DNA of 64,000 bases from Dyella japonica A8 (lineage in GTDB: Bacteria; Pseudomonadota; Gammaproteobacteria; Xanthomonadales; Rhodanobacteraceae). Under the pieces are notes generated by a model that saw nothing but the letters and a program-made list of their open reading frames with translations, was not told where the DNA came from and ran no database searches. Positions 43,201 through 50,977 of this stretch are shown here, piece by piece; the stretch's first letter is position 1; each line of letters starts with the position of its first letter. The position numbers and the translations under genes are program-made. The stretch is taken from positions 186,001 through 250,000 of the forward strand of contig NZ_CP008884.1 of NCBI RefSeq assembly GCF_000725385.1, written 5' to 3'.

Positions 43201-45195
43201 GCTGGCGTCATTTCCGGCAGCGGCAGTGTGAAGCAGCTGGGCGGCGGCACCACGATACTCACCGGCAACAACACCTATGGCGGCGGAACGGTGATCGCCG
43301 GTGGCGCCTTGCAACTCGGCGCCGGCGGCACCACGGGCAGCATCGTCGGGGACGTGCAGGACGGCGGCGCGCTGATCTTCAACCGCTCGGACACCTTCAC
43401 CTTCAACGGCGTGATCAGCGACTGGACCCACACCACGCCGGATCCGATCGGCTCGTTACAGCAGAACGGCAGCGGCACCACGGTGCTCACCGCGCTGAAC
43501 ACGTACAGCGGCACCACGCAGGTCAACGCCGGAACGCTCGTCATAGGCAACGTACCCCTCAGTACCGCGGCGCTGGCGGGTGGTGGCACGGTCACCGTGG
43601 CCAGCAGCGCCACGTTCGGCGGCTACGGCAGCACCGCCGGTGCGGTGGACAACAACGGCACCATCGCAGTGGCCGATGCCCTGCCGCTGTTCCAGGGCGG
43701 CAGCAAGGGCGACTTCGTCATGGGCGGCACGCTGACCAACAACAACCTGATCCAGCTCGCGGGGTCGGGCGTGGGCAATACCTTGTTCGTCCACGATCTG
43801 GTGGGCCAGGGCAGTTCGCGCATCGCCATGAACACCGTGCTTGGCGGAGACACATCCCAATCGGACCTGCTCGTGATCAACGCGGGCAGCGCGAGCGGTC
43901 GCACCGTGCTCAATATCGCCAATGCAGGCGGACTGGGTGCCGCGACCACCGGCAACGGCATCCTGGTGGTCGCAGCCGCCGCATCCGCGACCACCGCGCC
44001 AGGGTCCTTCGCGCTGGGCACATCGCTGGAAGCGGGGCCTTACCAGTACGCCTTGTTCAGGGGCGCGCGCGACAACACCTCGGCGGATTCCTGGTACCTG
44101 CGCTCGGAAAATCCGACCCCGCCGCTGCCACCGGCACAGATACCCGAAAGCGTGCCGCCTCCGCCGCCGGTCGTCGCTCCCGGCGAACCGACGCCACCGC
44201 CGCTGGAGCCATACGTGCCGTACTACCGCAGCGAGGTCTCGCTCTACACGGCGCTGCCCTCCATGGCGCTCAACTACGGCCGGGCCCTGATCGGCACGCT
44301 GCACGACCGCGTCGGTGAAGAGGAGCAGCTGCGCGGAACCACCGGTGACGTCGCTGGCCCCAGCGGCGCATGGGCGCGCGTGGTCGGGCAGGACGGCCAG
44401 TGGGATGCGAAGGCCGGCGGCGTGTATCGCGACGGGCCATCGTTCGACGACAACATGATCGCGGTGCAGGCGGGCCTTGACCTGTATCGCGCCGGGTACG
44501 ATGGCGGCGCGCGCGACATTGCCGGCGTACTCGCCGCCGTCGGCCATGGCCACGGCGGGGTCAGCAACTACGACGGCACCTCGGCCGGCAACAACCGCTT
44601 CGATTCGTACTCCGTCGGCGGCTACTGGACACGCTTCGGTGCGAACGACGGGTACCTCGACGGCGTACTGCAGGGCACCTGGTACGACGCCAAGGCCACC
44701 TCCAACGAGCCCTACAGCCTCTCCACGCATGGCTTCGGCGCGGCGCTGTCGGTGGAAGGCGGTTATCCCTTCCGCTTCGACAACGATTGGTCGCTGGAGC
44801 CGCAAGGCCAGGTGATCTACCAGACGCTGCACCTGGACAACGCCTCCGATGCCGCCGCCCGCGTGCAGTTTCGCGATGGCGATTCGCTGGCCGCGCGCAT
44901 CGGCGGCCGCGCGGCGCGCACCTGGCAGTGGGATGCCTCGCGCCTGATCTCCGGGTGGTTCTTCGCCAACCTCTGGCACGAGTTCAAAGCCGACACGGTC
45001 ACAGCCTTCTCCTCGGCCGATGGCAACGTGCCGTTCCACTCCGATCTCGGTGGCAGCTGGTGGGAAGTGGGCGTCGGTGTCGACGCGCAGCTGCGCAAGG
45101 GCGCGTCTTTGTATGCCACCGTCGGCTACGACAAGGGGTTCAGCCAGGGCGTCAAGGCCATCGACGGGAACATCGGCATGCGCTTCCATTGGTAG
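40288..45195 (+). CDS. Autotransporter (type Va) with PATR-type tandem repeats
   Basis: 1635 residues. A long N-terminal extension and signal (LRPRLLIACLLAALSHNALA) precede a Gly/Thr/Asn-rich beta-helix passenger. Eight units of exactly 68 residues cover about 519-1062 (consensus NTYTGGTTISAGTLQLGNGG then TTGSIVGDVTDNGTLAFDRS then DVVTFPGLIxGSGSVTQLG). A Pro-rich linker (PPLPPAQIPESVPPPPPVV) leads to a ~290-residue autotransporter beta-barrel (GAWARVVGQDGQWD ... GMRFHW, ending in an aromatic residue). The start at 40288 is supported by GAGGCGG; 40276 is an alternative. Likely an adhesin; no protease or lipase motif is seen. Confidence 0.9.
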   Translation: MNGNAQRPPVLPANLRACAKPKRRDGSLRPRLLIACLLAALSHNALATCALQSDGVTVICNTNAPNPFTNSINAISSGAGTLSIPTNGAKVIVQAGAGVATTGAAIQVNNNSTVTNAGSISTTFINAYGIWAGDPGNASSTTVGYGNTLENDGSIRTTGSNSVGMFARTANKTAGNTLINRGTIDTSGSISGTSPRSSSAGIRSDSAVASTILNYGTVAAHGAYATVGTGATVAIAGNGVEMAGPGTFINEAGAGVSSDNAYGFYGNGPNANGITVINAGTLSGGRGAILFGAGQSNNTVMLEAGSTTTGSIDGGNGGSNNTLVFDGFTASAFANAIPNWQLVALRNSANVTLSGSSYALTHLALDAGTTATFATPALTIGGQITDNGSLVFASSSNLSITAPIAGSGAVTQSGSGTLLLSGAGTYTGTTTVASGVLQAGGAGVLSPSSAFTVNSGATLDLGNANQTIGSLAGAGTVTLGAGTLTTGGLGSSTTFGGAIGGSGGLTKTGAGTMTLTGTNTYTGSTTLSSGALQLGNGGTSGSIIGNVTNNSSLVFDRSDASIFSGMISGSGNVTQLGSGATILTSNNAYSGGTTISAGTLQLGNGSTTGSIVGDVTDNGTLAFDRSDVVTFPGLISGSGAVAQLGTGTTLFTGNNTYTGGTTISAGTLQLGSGGTTGSVAGDVTNNGALVFDRADVITFPGWITGSGSVTQQGTGTTILAGNNTYDGGTTISAGTLQLGNGGTTGSIVGDVTDNGTLAFDRSDVVTFPGLIAGSGSVTQLGTGTTILTGNNTYTGGTTISAGTLQLGNGGTTGSIVGDVTDNGTLAFDRSDVVTFPGLIAGSGSVTQLGAGTTLFTANNTYTGGTTISAGTLQLGNGGTSGSIVGNVTNNGALVFDRSDVVTFPGLITGSGSVTQQGTGTTIFTGTNTYAGGTTIQAGMLQLGNNGTTGSIVGDVANSGRLVFDRADTVTFAGVISGSGSVKQLGGGTTILTGNNTYGGGTVIAGGALQLGAGGTTGSIVGDVQDGGALIFNRSDTFTFNGVISDWTHTTPDPIGSLQQNGSGTTVLTALNTYSGTTQVNAGTLVIGNVPLSTAALAGGGTVTVASSATFGGYGSTAGAVDNNGTIAVADALPLFQGGSKGDFVMGGTLTNNNLIQLAGSGVGNTLFVHDLVGQGSSRIAMNTVLGGDTSQSDLLVINAGSASGRTVLNIANAGGLGAATTGNGILVVAAAASATTAPGSFALGTSLEAGPYQYALFRGARDNTSADSWYLRSENPTPPLPPAQIPESVPPPPPVVAPGEPTPPPLEPYVPYYRSEVSLYTALPSMALNYGRALIGTLHDRVGEEEQLRGTTGDVAGPSGAWARVVGQDGQWDAKAGGVYRDGPSFDDNMIAVQAGLDLYRAGYDGGARDIAGVLAAVGHGHGGVSNYDGTSAGNNRFDSYSVGGYWTRFGANDGYLDGVLQGTWYDAKATSNEPYSLSTHGFGAALSVEGGYPFRFDNDWSLEPQGQVIYQTLHLDNASDAAARVQFRDGDSLAARIGGRAARTWQWDASRLISGWFFANLWHEFKADTVTAFSSADGNVPFHSDLGGSWWEVGVGVDAQLRKGASLYATVGYDKGFSQGVKAIDGNIGMRFHW
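41842..43473 (+). repeat. Eight 204-bp tandem repeats inside the autotransporter gene
   Basis: Unit boundaries (AACACCTAT or variants) fall at 41842, 42046, 42250, 42454, 42658, 42862, 43066 and 43270, always 204 bp apart. The units at 42454 and 42658 are almost identical in DNA, the outer ones more diverged. Confidence 0.9.
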
Positions 45196-45196
45196 T

Positions 45197-45241
45197 CTTA
45201 GCGCGGTCTTAGAGCCATGGCCTGCCTAAGACGGCGCTAAG
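45197..45241 (+). other. Long hairpin after the autotransporter gene
   Basis: CTTAGCGCGGTCTTAG pairs with CTAAGACGGCGCTAAG (15 of 16), with a 13-nt loop, one base after the stop codon. There is no T-run; it could act as a terminator or an mRNA 3'-end stabiliser. Confidence 0.5.
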
Positions 45242-45333
45242 CAAACCGCCGGCGCGCATCACCCGTGTGAAACAGAACTGTCAAATCGTAAATTCACGCT
45301 AGCGCACTGAATCCAGCCACTGCGTAGCCCACC

Positions 45334-47643
45334 ATGTCCATCGCCTCCCGCCGGCGCTTCGACGCGTCGCACCCCGTCCTGCGCCCGATTTCCAGCGCGA
45401 TCGCCCTTGCCCTGCTCGCCAGCTTGTCGTTCGGCATGCCGGCACACGCCACCGACACCGACGCGTCCACGGCCGCCACGGCGGCGGACGCTTCGACGTC
45501 CAAAGCCAACGCCAACGCACTGAAGGCCCCCAAGGAGCTGGAAGAAGTCGAAGTACGCGGCACGGCCACCCAGTCCGCCATCACGCAGGCGCCAACGCAG
45601 GCCGACCTGACCATCACCCAGCCGCAGTCCATCATCGGCCTGGACTGGATCAGCAACCACGTCGCGCCGACCGCCGACTACGCCACCATCGCCGCGATCG
45701 CGCCGGGCGTCACCAACGTGAGCACCGCCGGCCCCGGCCTGGGCGAGTCCAAGCAGATGACGCTGCGGGGCTTCAACGACAACCAGTACAACGTCACCTA
45801 CGACGGCATTCCGTTCGGCGACACCAACGATTTCAGTCACCACACCAGCAGCTACTTCCCGGCCAAGATGCTCGGCCAGGTGCTGATCGACCGTGGCCCG
45901 GGCAATGCCAGCACCATCGGCGAAGCGACCTTCGGCGGTACCGTGGCGCTGAGCTCGAAGGATCCGACCGACAGCTTCTCGTTCATTCCCACGCAGAGCT
46001 TCGGCAGCTACAGCACCTCGCTCACCCACCTGGAAGTGAACTCGGGCAAGCTCGATGACCTGGGCGGCGGCAAGCTCATCGCCAGCGCGCAGTACATCAG
46101 CACCGATACCGCCAAGACCGACGGCGACATGTCGCGCAAGACCGGCTACATCAAGTACGTGCAGCCGATCGGCGACAGCACCGAGATCACCTTCCTCAGC
46201 AACTACAACGACATCCGCTTCAACAACCCCAACCTCAGCTCGCTGACGCTGCAGCAGATCCAGCAGCTTGGCCGCAACTTCGGCCTCAACGACGACCGCA
46301 CCAGCACCAACTGCGCCTGCTACAACTACCAGTCCAAGCAGACCGACCTGGAATACCTGGGCGTGCACAGCCTGCTGTCGCAGACCTGGTCGCTGGACAA
46401 CAAGGTCTATACGTACGCCTACGACAACACCAGCCACGAGAGCCCATACGTGGGCACCAAGGCCTCGCCCACCAACATGGGCGGTTACATCAAGATCAAC
46501 AACTACCGCGCCTGGGGCGACGTGCTGCAGCTGGTGCACGCCGACGACCACGGCCAGTTCCGCACCGGCGGCTGGTACGAGTTCACCGACAACAACCGCA
46601 GCAGCATCGCCATCGACTACGGCCGCGGCGGCGCCGTGGACGTGAAGCCGGGTGCATCCACCTTCGGCACGTTCAACAGCAAGGGCGTGTACAGCGGCCC
46701 GTACAAGTACACGATGACCGACCAGCTGCACACCGGCCAGCTCTATGCGGAATACGAGTGGTACGCCTATGACGGCCTGAGCGTTACCCCGGGCGTGAAG
46801 TATTTCAACGTCAGCCGCGACATCGAGGCGCCGATCAACCAGGGCACCAAGACCCCGCTCAACTACAAGCAGAGCTGGGACAAGACGCTGGGCTACCTCA
46901 CGGCCAACTACCTGGTGCGCGAGGACTGGAGCATCTACGCCACCGCCGCGCAGGGCTTCCTGACGCCGAACCTCAACCAGTTCTACGTGCCCGCCCCGAC
47001 CGCCAACAACACGCACCCCACGCAGACCATGAACTACCAGTTCGGCACGGTCTACAAGACCGACCGCTTCAACGCGGACGCCGACGTGTACTTCATCAAC
47101 TACAAGAACTACCAGTTCTCCACCAATGTGCCCGGCACCACCGAACCGGTGTACTACCTGGCCAAGGGCGCCTACATCAAGGGCATCGAGGGCGAAGCCA
47201 CCTACTACGTCGGCTACGGCACCAGCGTGTTTGCCAACGCCTCGCTTCAGGACGCCTATTTCAAGGGCTCCAGCCTCGACATGCCGAACGTGCCGAACCG
47301 CACCGCGGCGCTTGGCGTGATGTACGAGAACAATGGCTTCTTCGCCTCGCTGTACGACAAGTACTCCGGCAGCCAGAAGGCGTACAACTCCAGCTTCAAT
47401 CCCGACGTCGCCTCCTCCGTGACCTCCACCATCGGCACCGGCGGCTACTGGCAGGCGGCGATGAGCCTGGGCTACGGCCAGAACCTCACCGGCTCCTTCA
47501 TCAAGAGCTACAAGGTGCGCCTGCAGGTGGACAACCTTTTCGACGCGCACAACCTGGTGATCAACTCGGTGAGCGGCAACGTGGGCTCATACTACGTGCT
47601 GCCGGGCCGCAGCTGGTTCGCCTCGGTTTCGCTGGCACTCTGA
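45334..47643 (+). CDS. TonB-dependent outer membrane receptor
   Basis: 769 residues. Signal peptide (ISSAIALALLASLSFGMPAHA), a low-complexity linker, TonB-box-like ELEEVEVRGTA, plug domain (TIAAIAPGVTNVSTAGPGLGESKQMTLRGFNDNQYNVTYDGIPFGD ... VLIDRGPGNASTIGEATFGGTVAL) and a 22-strand barrel ending LPGRSWFASVSLAL. A Cys pair (TNCACYNY) is in a predicted loop. It is followed at 20 bp by a phosphatase gene and then a two-component system, suggesting uptake tied to phosphate-ester hydrolysis; the ligand itself is unknown. Confidence 0.93.
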   Translation: MSIASRRRFDASHPVLRPISSAIALALLASLSFGMPAHATDTDASTAATAADASTSKANANALKAPKELEEVEVRGTATQSAITQAPTQADLTITQPQSIIGLDWISNHVAPTADYATIAAIAPGVTNVSTAGPGLGESKQMTLRGFNDNQYNVTYDGIPFGDTNDFSHHTSSYFPAKMLGQVLIDRGPGNASTIGEATFGGTVALSSKDPTDSFSFIPTQSFGSYSTSLTHLEVNSGKLDDLGGGKLIASAQYISTDTAKTDGDMSRKTGYIKYVQPIGDSTEITFLSNYNDIRFNNPNLSSLTLQQIQQLGRNFGLNDDRTSTNCACYNYQSKQTDLEYLGVHSLLSQTWSLDNKVYTYAYDNTSHESPYVGTKASPTNMGGYIKINNYRAWGDVLQLVHADDHGQFRTGGWYEFTDNNRSSIAIDYGRGGAVDVKPGASTFGTFNSKGVYSGPYKYTMTDQLHTGQLYAEYEWYAYDGLSVTPGVKYFNVSRDIEAPINQGTKTPLNYKQSWDKTLGYLTANYLVREDWSIYATAAQGFLTPNLNQFYVPAPTANNTHPTQTMNYQFGTVYKTDRFNADADVYFINYKNYQFSTNVPGTTEPVYYLAKGAYIKGIEGEATYYVGYGTSVFANASLQDAYFKGSSLDMPNVPNRTAALGVMYENNGFFASLYDKYSGSQKAYNSSFNPDVASSVTSTIGTGGYWQAAMSLGYGQNLTGSFIKSYKVRLQVDNLFDAHNLVINSVSGNVGSYYVLPGRSWFASVSLAL

Positions 47644-47662
47644 CGGACGAGGCGATCACTTG

Positions 47663-48376
47663 ATGTCCAGGCATACGTTCCTCGCCCTGCTCCTGCTCGC
47701 ACCGTCGCTGGCATCTGCCAGCGATGCACCGGCCCACACCTACCTCAGCGCGGCACAGGTCAACGCCGTGATGGCCGCCCTGCCCGCGCCCAGCGCGCCG
47801 GGCAGCGCGGAAGACAAGGCCGACTACGCCGCCACCGACCGTGCCTTTGCCGATCGCTCGGCGGCGGACTTCGCGCAGGCCAAGCAGGAAGAGAAGTTCA
47901 ACGCGTTCGACTTCGCCCCGGTGATCGGCCCCGGCTTCCGCGCGGACCAGCTCCCGCACGTGGCCGCGCTGTTCAAGGAAGCGGAGGAAGAGACCAAGGA
48001 GGCGGTGGATCTTTCCAAGAACCACTGGAAGCGCCCGCGTCCCTGTCCGCCCGCTTCCGACTGCGCCAGCAACCCGGAAAAAGCCGCGAAGAAGAGTTAC
48101 GGCTACCCCAGCGGCCATTCCAGCCGCGCCACGGTGGATGCCGTCCTGCTCGCCCAGCTGTTCCCGCAGGACGCGGATGCGCTGATGCAACACGCCCGCG
48201 ACATCGGCTGGCGTCGCGTGGTGAAGGGCGTGCACACCTTGCAGGATATCTATGCGGGACGGGAATTCGGTCAGGCCCTGGCCACCGACATGCTCGCCTC
48301 GCCCACCATGCAACACGATCTGGCGGCGGCCCGCGAGGAACTGCGTGCCGCCGGTTTGGCTCCGAAGACACCGTAA
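47663..48376 (+). CDS. PAP2-type class A acid phosphatase, exported
   Basis: 237 residues with signal peptide MSRHTFLALLLLAPSLASA and the three-part PAP2 signature: KNHWKRPRP, YPSGHSSRA and GWRRVVKGVHTLQDIYAGRE. The Arg in WRRVVKGVH and the two His are the catalytic residues. This matches non-specific class A acid phosphatases (PhoN/PhoC-like), which release phosphate from organic esters in the periplasm. A TTG codon precedes the ATG but is not needed. Probably co-transcribed with the receptor 20 bp upstream. Confidence 0.9.
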   Translation: MSRHTFLALLLLAPSLASASDAPAHTYLSAAQVNAVMAALPAPSAPGSAEDKADYAATDRAFADRSAADFAQAKQEEKFNAFDFAPVIGPGFRADQLPHVAALFKEAEEETKEAVDLSKNHWKRPRPCPPASDCASNPEKAAKKSYGYPSGHSSRATVDAVLLAQLFPQDADALMQHARDIGWRRVVKGVHTLQDIYAGREFGQALATDMLASPTMQHDLAAAREELRAAGLAPKTP

Positions 48377-48382
48377 GCCCCC

Positions 48383-48402
48383 GGGGGATCGATCGATCCC
48401 CC
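48383..48402. promoter_or_regulatory. Perfect 20-bp palindrome before the response regulator
   Basis: GGGGGATCGATCGATCCCCC lies 7 bp after the phosphatase stop and 139 bp before the response-regulator start. It could be a hairpin at the mRNA 3' end or an operator; there is no T-run. Confidence 0.4.
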
Positions 48403-48541
48403 AACCCTCCCTCAAGTCTGCATGGAGCACGCCCAAGGACGGGCACCTTTTTCCCGGGACGGTAACAAAACGGAAAGACAATGGACGGCGGGTTCCGGGT
48501 TTCTCCTGTGGCCTGCTGTTCTCGTACCCAAGGGGCACAAG

Positions 48542-49207
48542 GTGCACATCATCCTGGTGGAAGACGATCTGGAGCTGGGCGAGGCCATCCAGCGGGCGCT
48601 TGAGCGCCTGTCGTACACGGTGACCTGGCTTACCGACGGCACGGACGCCATTGCGACGATGCAGGCCAAGGCGGCCGACCTGGTGCTGCTCGATCTCGGC
48701 CTGCCGGGCAAGGACGGCCTGGACATCCTCACCGAGGCGCGCAACGCGGACATCCGCACGCCGGTGCTCATTCTCACCGCGCGCGACGCGGTGCAGGCAC
48801 GCGTGCACGGCCTTGACGCCGGTGCCGACGATTACCTGACCAAGCCCTTCCACCTCGACGAGCTCGGCGCGCGCATCCGCTCGCTCACCCGCCGCATGCA
48901 GGGGCTGGCCGCCAACCGTATCGAAGCCGGTGCGCTGTGCCTGGACCTGGGCACGCTGGAAGTGACCTTCCACGGCAACAAGGTCGAGGTCACGCGGCGC
49001 GAGTTGTCGCTGCTGCAGGCGTTGATGGAACGCGCCGGCCGCGTCGTGCGCCGCGACACGCTGGAAAGCTCGCTGTACGGCGGCGAGAAAGTAGTGACCG
49101 ACGGCGCCATCGACGTGCTCGTGCACTCGCTGCGCCGCAAGCTGAGCTTCGACACCATCCAGAACGTGCGCGCATTCGGCTACATGATTCCCCGGGACGC
49201 CCGGTGA
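48542..49207 (+). CDS. OmpR-family response regulator (QseB/PmrA-like)
   Basis: 221 residues from GTG at 48542, chosen because the receiver domain starts there (VHIILVEDDLELGEA) and AAGGGG is 6 nt upstream. Phospho-acceptor D51 (LVLLDLGLPG), acidic pair D8/D9 and Lys in DYLTKPF. C-terminal winged helix: NKVEVTRRELSLLQALMERAGRVVRRDTLESSLY ... VLVHSLRRKL. Its stop overlaps the kinase start (GTGA). Its location after a TonB receptor and phosphatase suggests these may be targets. Confidence 0.92.
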   Translation: MHIILVEDDLELGEAIQRALERLSYTVTWLTDGTDAIATMQAKAADLVLLDLGLPGKDGLDILTEARNADIRTPVLILTARDAVQARVHGLDAGADDYLTKPFHLDELGARIRSLTRRMQGLAANRIEAGALCLDLGTLEVTFHGNKVEVTRRELSLLQALMERAGRVVRRDTLESSLYGGEKVVTDGAIDVLVHSLRRKLSFDTIQNVRAFGYMIPRDAR

Positions 49208-50595
49208 AACCCACCAGCCTGCGCGGCCGCCTGCGCTGGATGATCATCGCGCTGTTGCTGCTGTTCTTGTTGCCGCTCGCGTTCTACAGCTTCTACCGCA
49301 CCAGCGACGAAATGGCGGTGCTGTCCGACGCGCGCCTCGCCGAGGCGGCCCACACCGTGGCCGCACTGATCCGCCAGTCCGGCCTGCAGGCCTTCGCCAA
49401 TAGCGACGGCATCATCGTGCCGGTGCAGAAGAAAAGCGTGCTGGCAGCGCAAGGCGAAGTCGCCACGCACGAGTCGGAAGTGGGTTTCCAGGTGTTCGAC
49501 CGCCAGGGCAAGCTGGTGCTCGGCACGGTCAACCTGATGACGCTGCCGGCCACGCCGGACGACCGCTCCGCCTACCACGACCTGAAGAAGCAGCACCACG
49601 TGTGGCGCGTGTTCAACTACGTCGATTCGCAGAGCCAGTACGTGATACGCACGGCTGACCGCTACGACAGCCGCGAAAACATCGTGCATACGCTATGGGT
49701 GGACCACGGCGCGCCATTCCTGCTCGGCCTGCCCGTGCTCGCGCTGCTGGTGGGCTGGGCCGTGGGCCGGGGGCTGCGCCCGCTGGCCAGCCTGACCACG
49801 GCATTGTCCGCGCGCGAGCCCGGCAGCCGCGAGCGCATCGTATTGCCCGACGCGCCGCGCGAACTGCGCCCCGTGCTGGGCGCGCTCAACGAGCAGCTCG
49901 CCCGGCAGGAAGACGCGATCGAACGCGAGCGGCGCTTCAGCGCCGACGTAGCGCATGAATTGCGCACACCGCTGGCCTCCATCCTGCTCAACCTGGAAAG
50001 CGCCATGGAGACCGTCGACCCCGACGAGATCCACGACAGCCTGGCCGGCGCGCACCACAGCGTCGCCACGCTCAGCCGACGCGTGGAGCAACTGCTCACG
50101 CTGGCAAGGCTGGAAGCCGGCGCCGCCTCCACCCGATTCGAAGCGGTCGACCTCAACGACGTCGCGGACGGCGTGGTGAAGGAACTTTCGCCCGTCATCC
50201 AGCGTCGTGGCGTCGAACTGGGCTTCGCGCAGCAGGATGGCCAGGTACTGGTGCAGGGCTACGCGCCGGCACTCGTCGCGCTGCTGCGCAACCTGCTGGA
50301 AAACTCGCTGCGCTACGTGCCGGCCGGCGGCCGCATCCAGCTCGCCGTGGCGCAAGGCCGGCAGGAGGCCACGCTGGAAGTCATCGACAACGGCCCGGGC
50401 ATTCCCGCCGAACGTCGCCACGCCGTGTTTGCACGCTTCCATCGCGAAGCCGGCACCCGCGGCGAAGGCTACGGCCTGGGCCTGTCCATCGTCACCCGCG
50501 CCGCCAGCCTGCACCGCGCCAGCATCGAGCTGCTCGATTCGCCGCTGGGTAGGGGGTTGCGCGTGCGGGTGTCGATACCGCTGTCGTATCCCTAG
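49204..50595 (+). CDS. Sensor histidine kinase (QseC/PmrB-like)
   Basis: A 463-residue inner-membrane kinase starting at GTG 49204 inside the regulator's stop. Two helices (about 13-33 and 165-185) flank a ~130-residue periplasmic sensor, then a HAMP-like region. The H-box is FSADVAHELRTPLASI; the N-box is LLRNLLENSLRY; G1 is DNGPGIP; G2 is GEGYGLGLSIV. Its last bases are part of a 116-bp sequence repeated 250 bp downstream. Confidence 0.92.
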   Translation: MKPTSLRGRLRWMIIALLLLFLLPLAFYSFYRTSDEMAVLSDARLAEAAHTVAALIRQSGLQAFANSDGIIVPVQKKSVLAAQGEVATHESEVGFQVFDRQGKLVLGTVNLMTLPATPDDRSAYHDLKKQHHVWRVFNYVDSQSQYVIRTADRYDSRENIVHTLWVDHGAPFLLGLPVLALLVGWAVGRGLRPLASLTTALSAREPGSRERIVLPDAPRELRPVLGALNEQLARQEDAIERERRFSADVAHELRTPLASILLNLESAMETVDPDEIHDSLAGAHHSVATLSRRVEQLLTLARLEAGAASTRFEAVDLNDVADGVVKELSPVIQRRGVELGFAQQDGQVLVQGYAPALVALLRNLLENSLRYVPAGGRIQLAVAQGRQEATLEVIDNGPGIPAERRHAVFARFHREAGTRGEGYGLGLSIVTRAASLHRASIELLDSPLGRGLRVRVSIPLSYP

Positions 50596-50676
50596 GTTTG
50601 CAGGAAGCCATCGGAAGAACGGAAGCGATGAAAAGAGCGATGCGTCATTCCGGCGTAGGCCGGAATCCAGTGGCAT
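50561..50676. repeat. Direct repeat, copy A (includes the 3' end of the kinase gene)
   Basis: 116 bp repeated at 50811-50926 with only a few mismatches. Copy A runs from the last 12 codons of the kinase gene into a REP-like half-palindrome. Confidence 0.85.
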
Positions 50677-50780
50677 CATTGTCCGGTTCTCGCGGGATGC
50701 TGGCCCACTGAAAAGCCATCCGCGTCGCGCTTAGAACCAAACGCACCAGCCACTGGATTCCGGCCTGCGCCGGAATGACG
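50643..50780. repeat. Palindromic REP-like pair
   Basis: CGTCATTCCGGCGTAGGCCG faces CGGCCTGCGCCGGAATGACG around 84 bp. It lies in the 382-bp gap between the two kinase genes, which holds only repeats. Confidence 0.75.
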
Positions 50781-50810
50781 AGCTTGACTCGCCTCTCGTA
50801 CGCGGGCAGC

Positions 50811-50926
50811 GCGTGCGGGTGTCGATACCGCTGTCGTGTCCCTAGGTTTGCAGGAAGCCATCGGAAGAACCGCAGCGATGAAAAGAGCGATGCGTCATTC
50901 CGGCTTAGGCCGGAATGACGAGCTTG
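50811..50926. repeat. Direct repeat, copy B
   Basis: Second copy of 50561-50676, including a non-functional image of the kinase C-terminal codons and stop, then a REP-like hairpin. Confidence 0.85.
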
Positions 50927-50977
50927 AGGTGGCCCAGCGTCTCCCTGGTGGTCGCCAGTCGGCGCCGCGAAGCCAGC

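Noticed and set aside
41842..43473. Regular repeat array considered as CRISPR
   Set aside because: Period is 204 bp, in frame and coding for a beta-helix; no short repeats with unique spacers. The GGCTTT arrays also lack spacers.
45259..47550. 763-codon minus-strand frame
   Set aside because: Antisense shadow of the TonB receptor; Val/Gly/Arg-rich with no recognisable domain.
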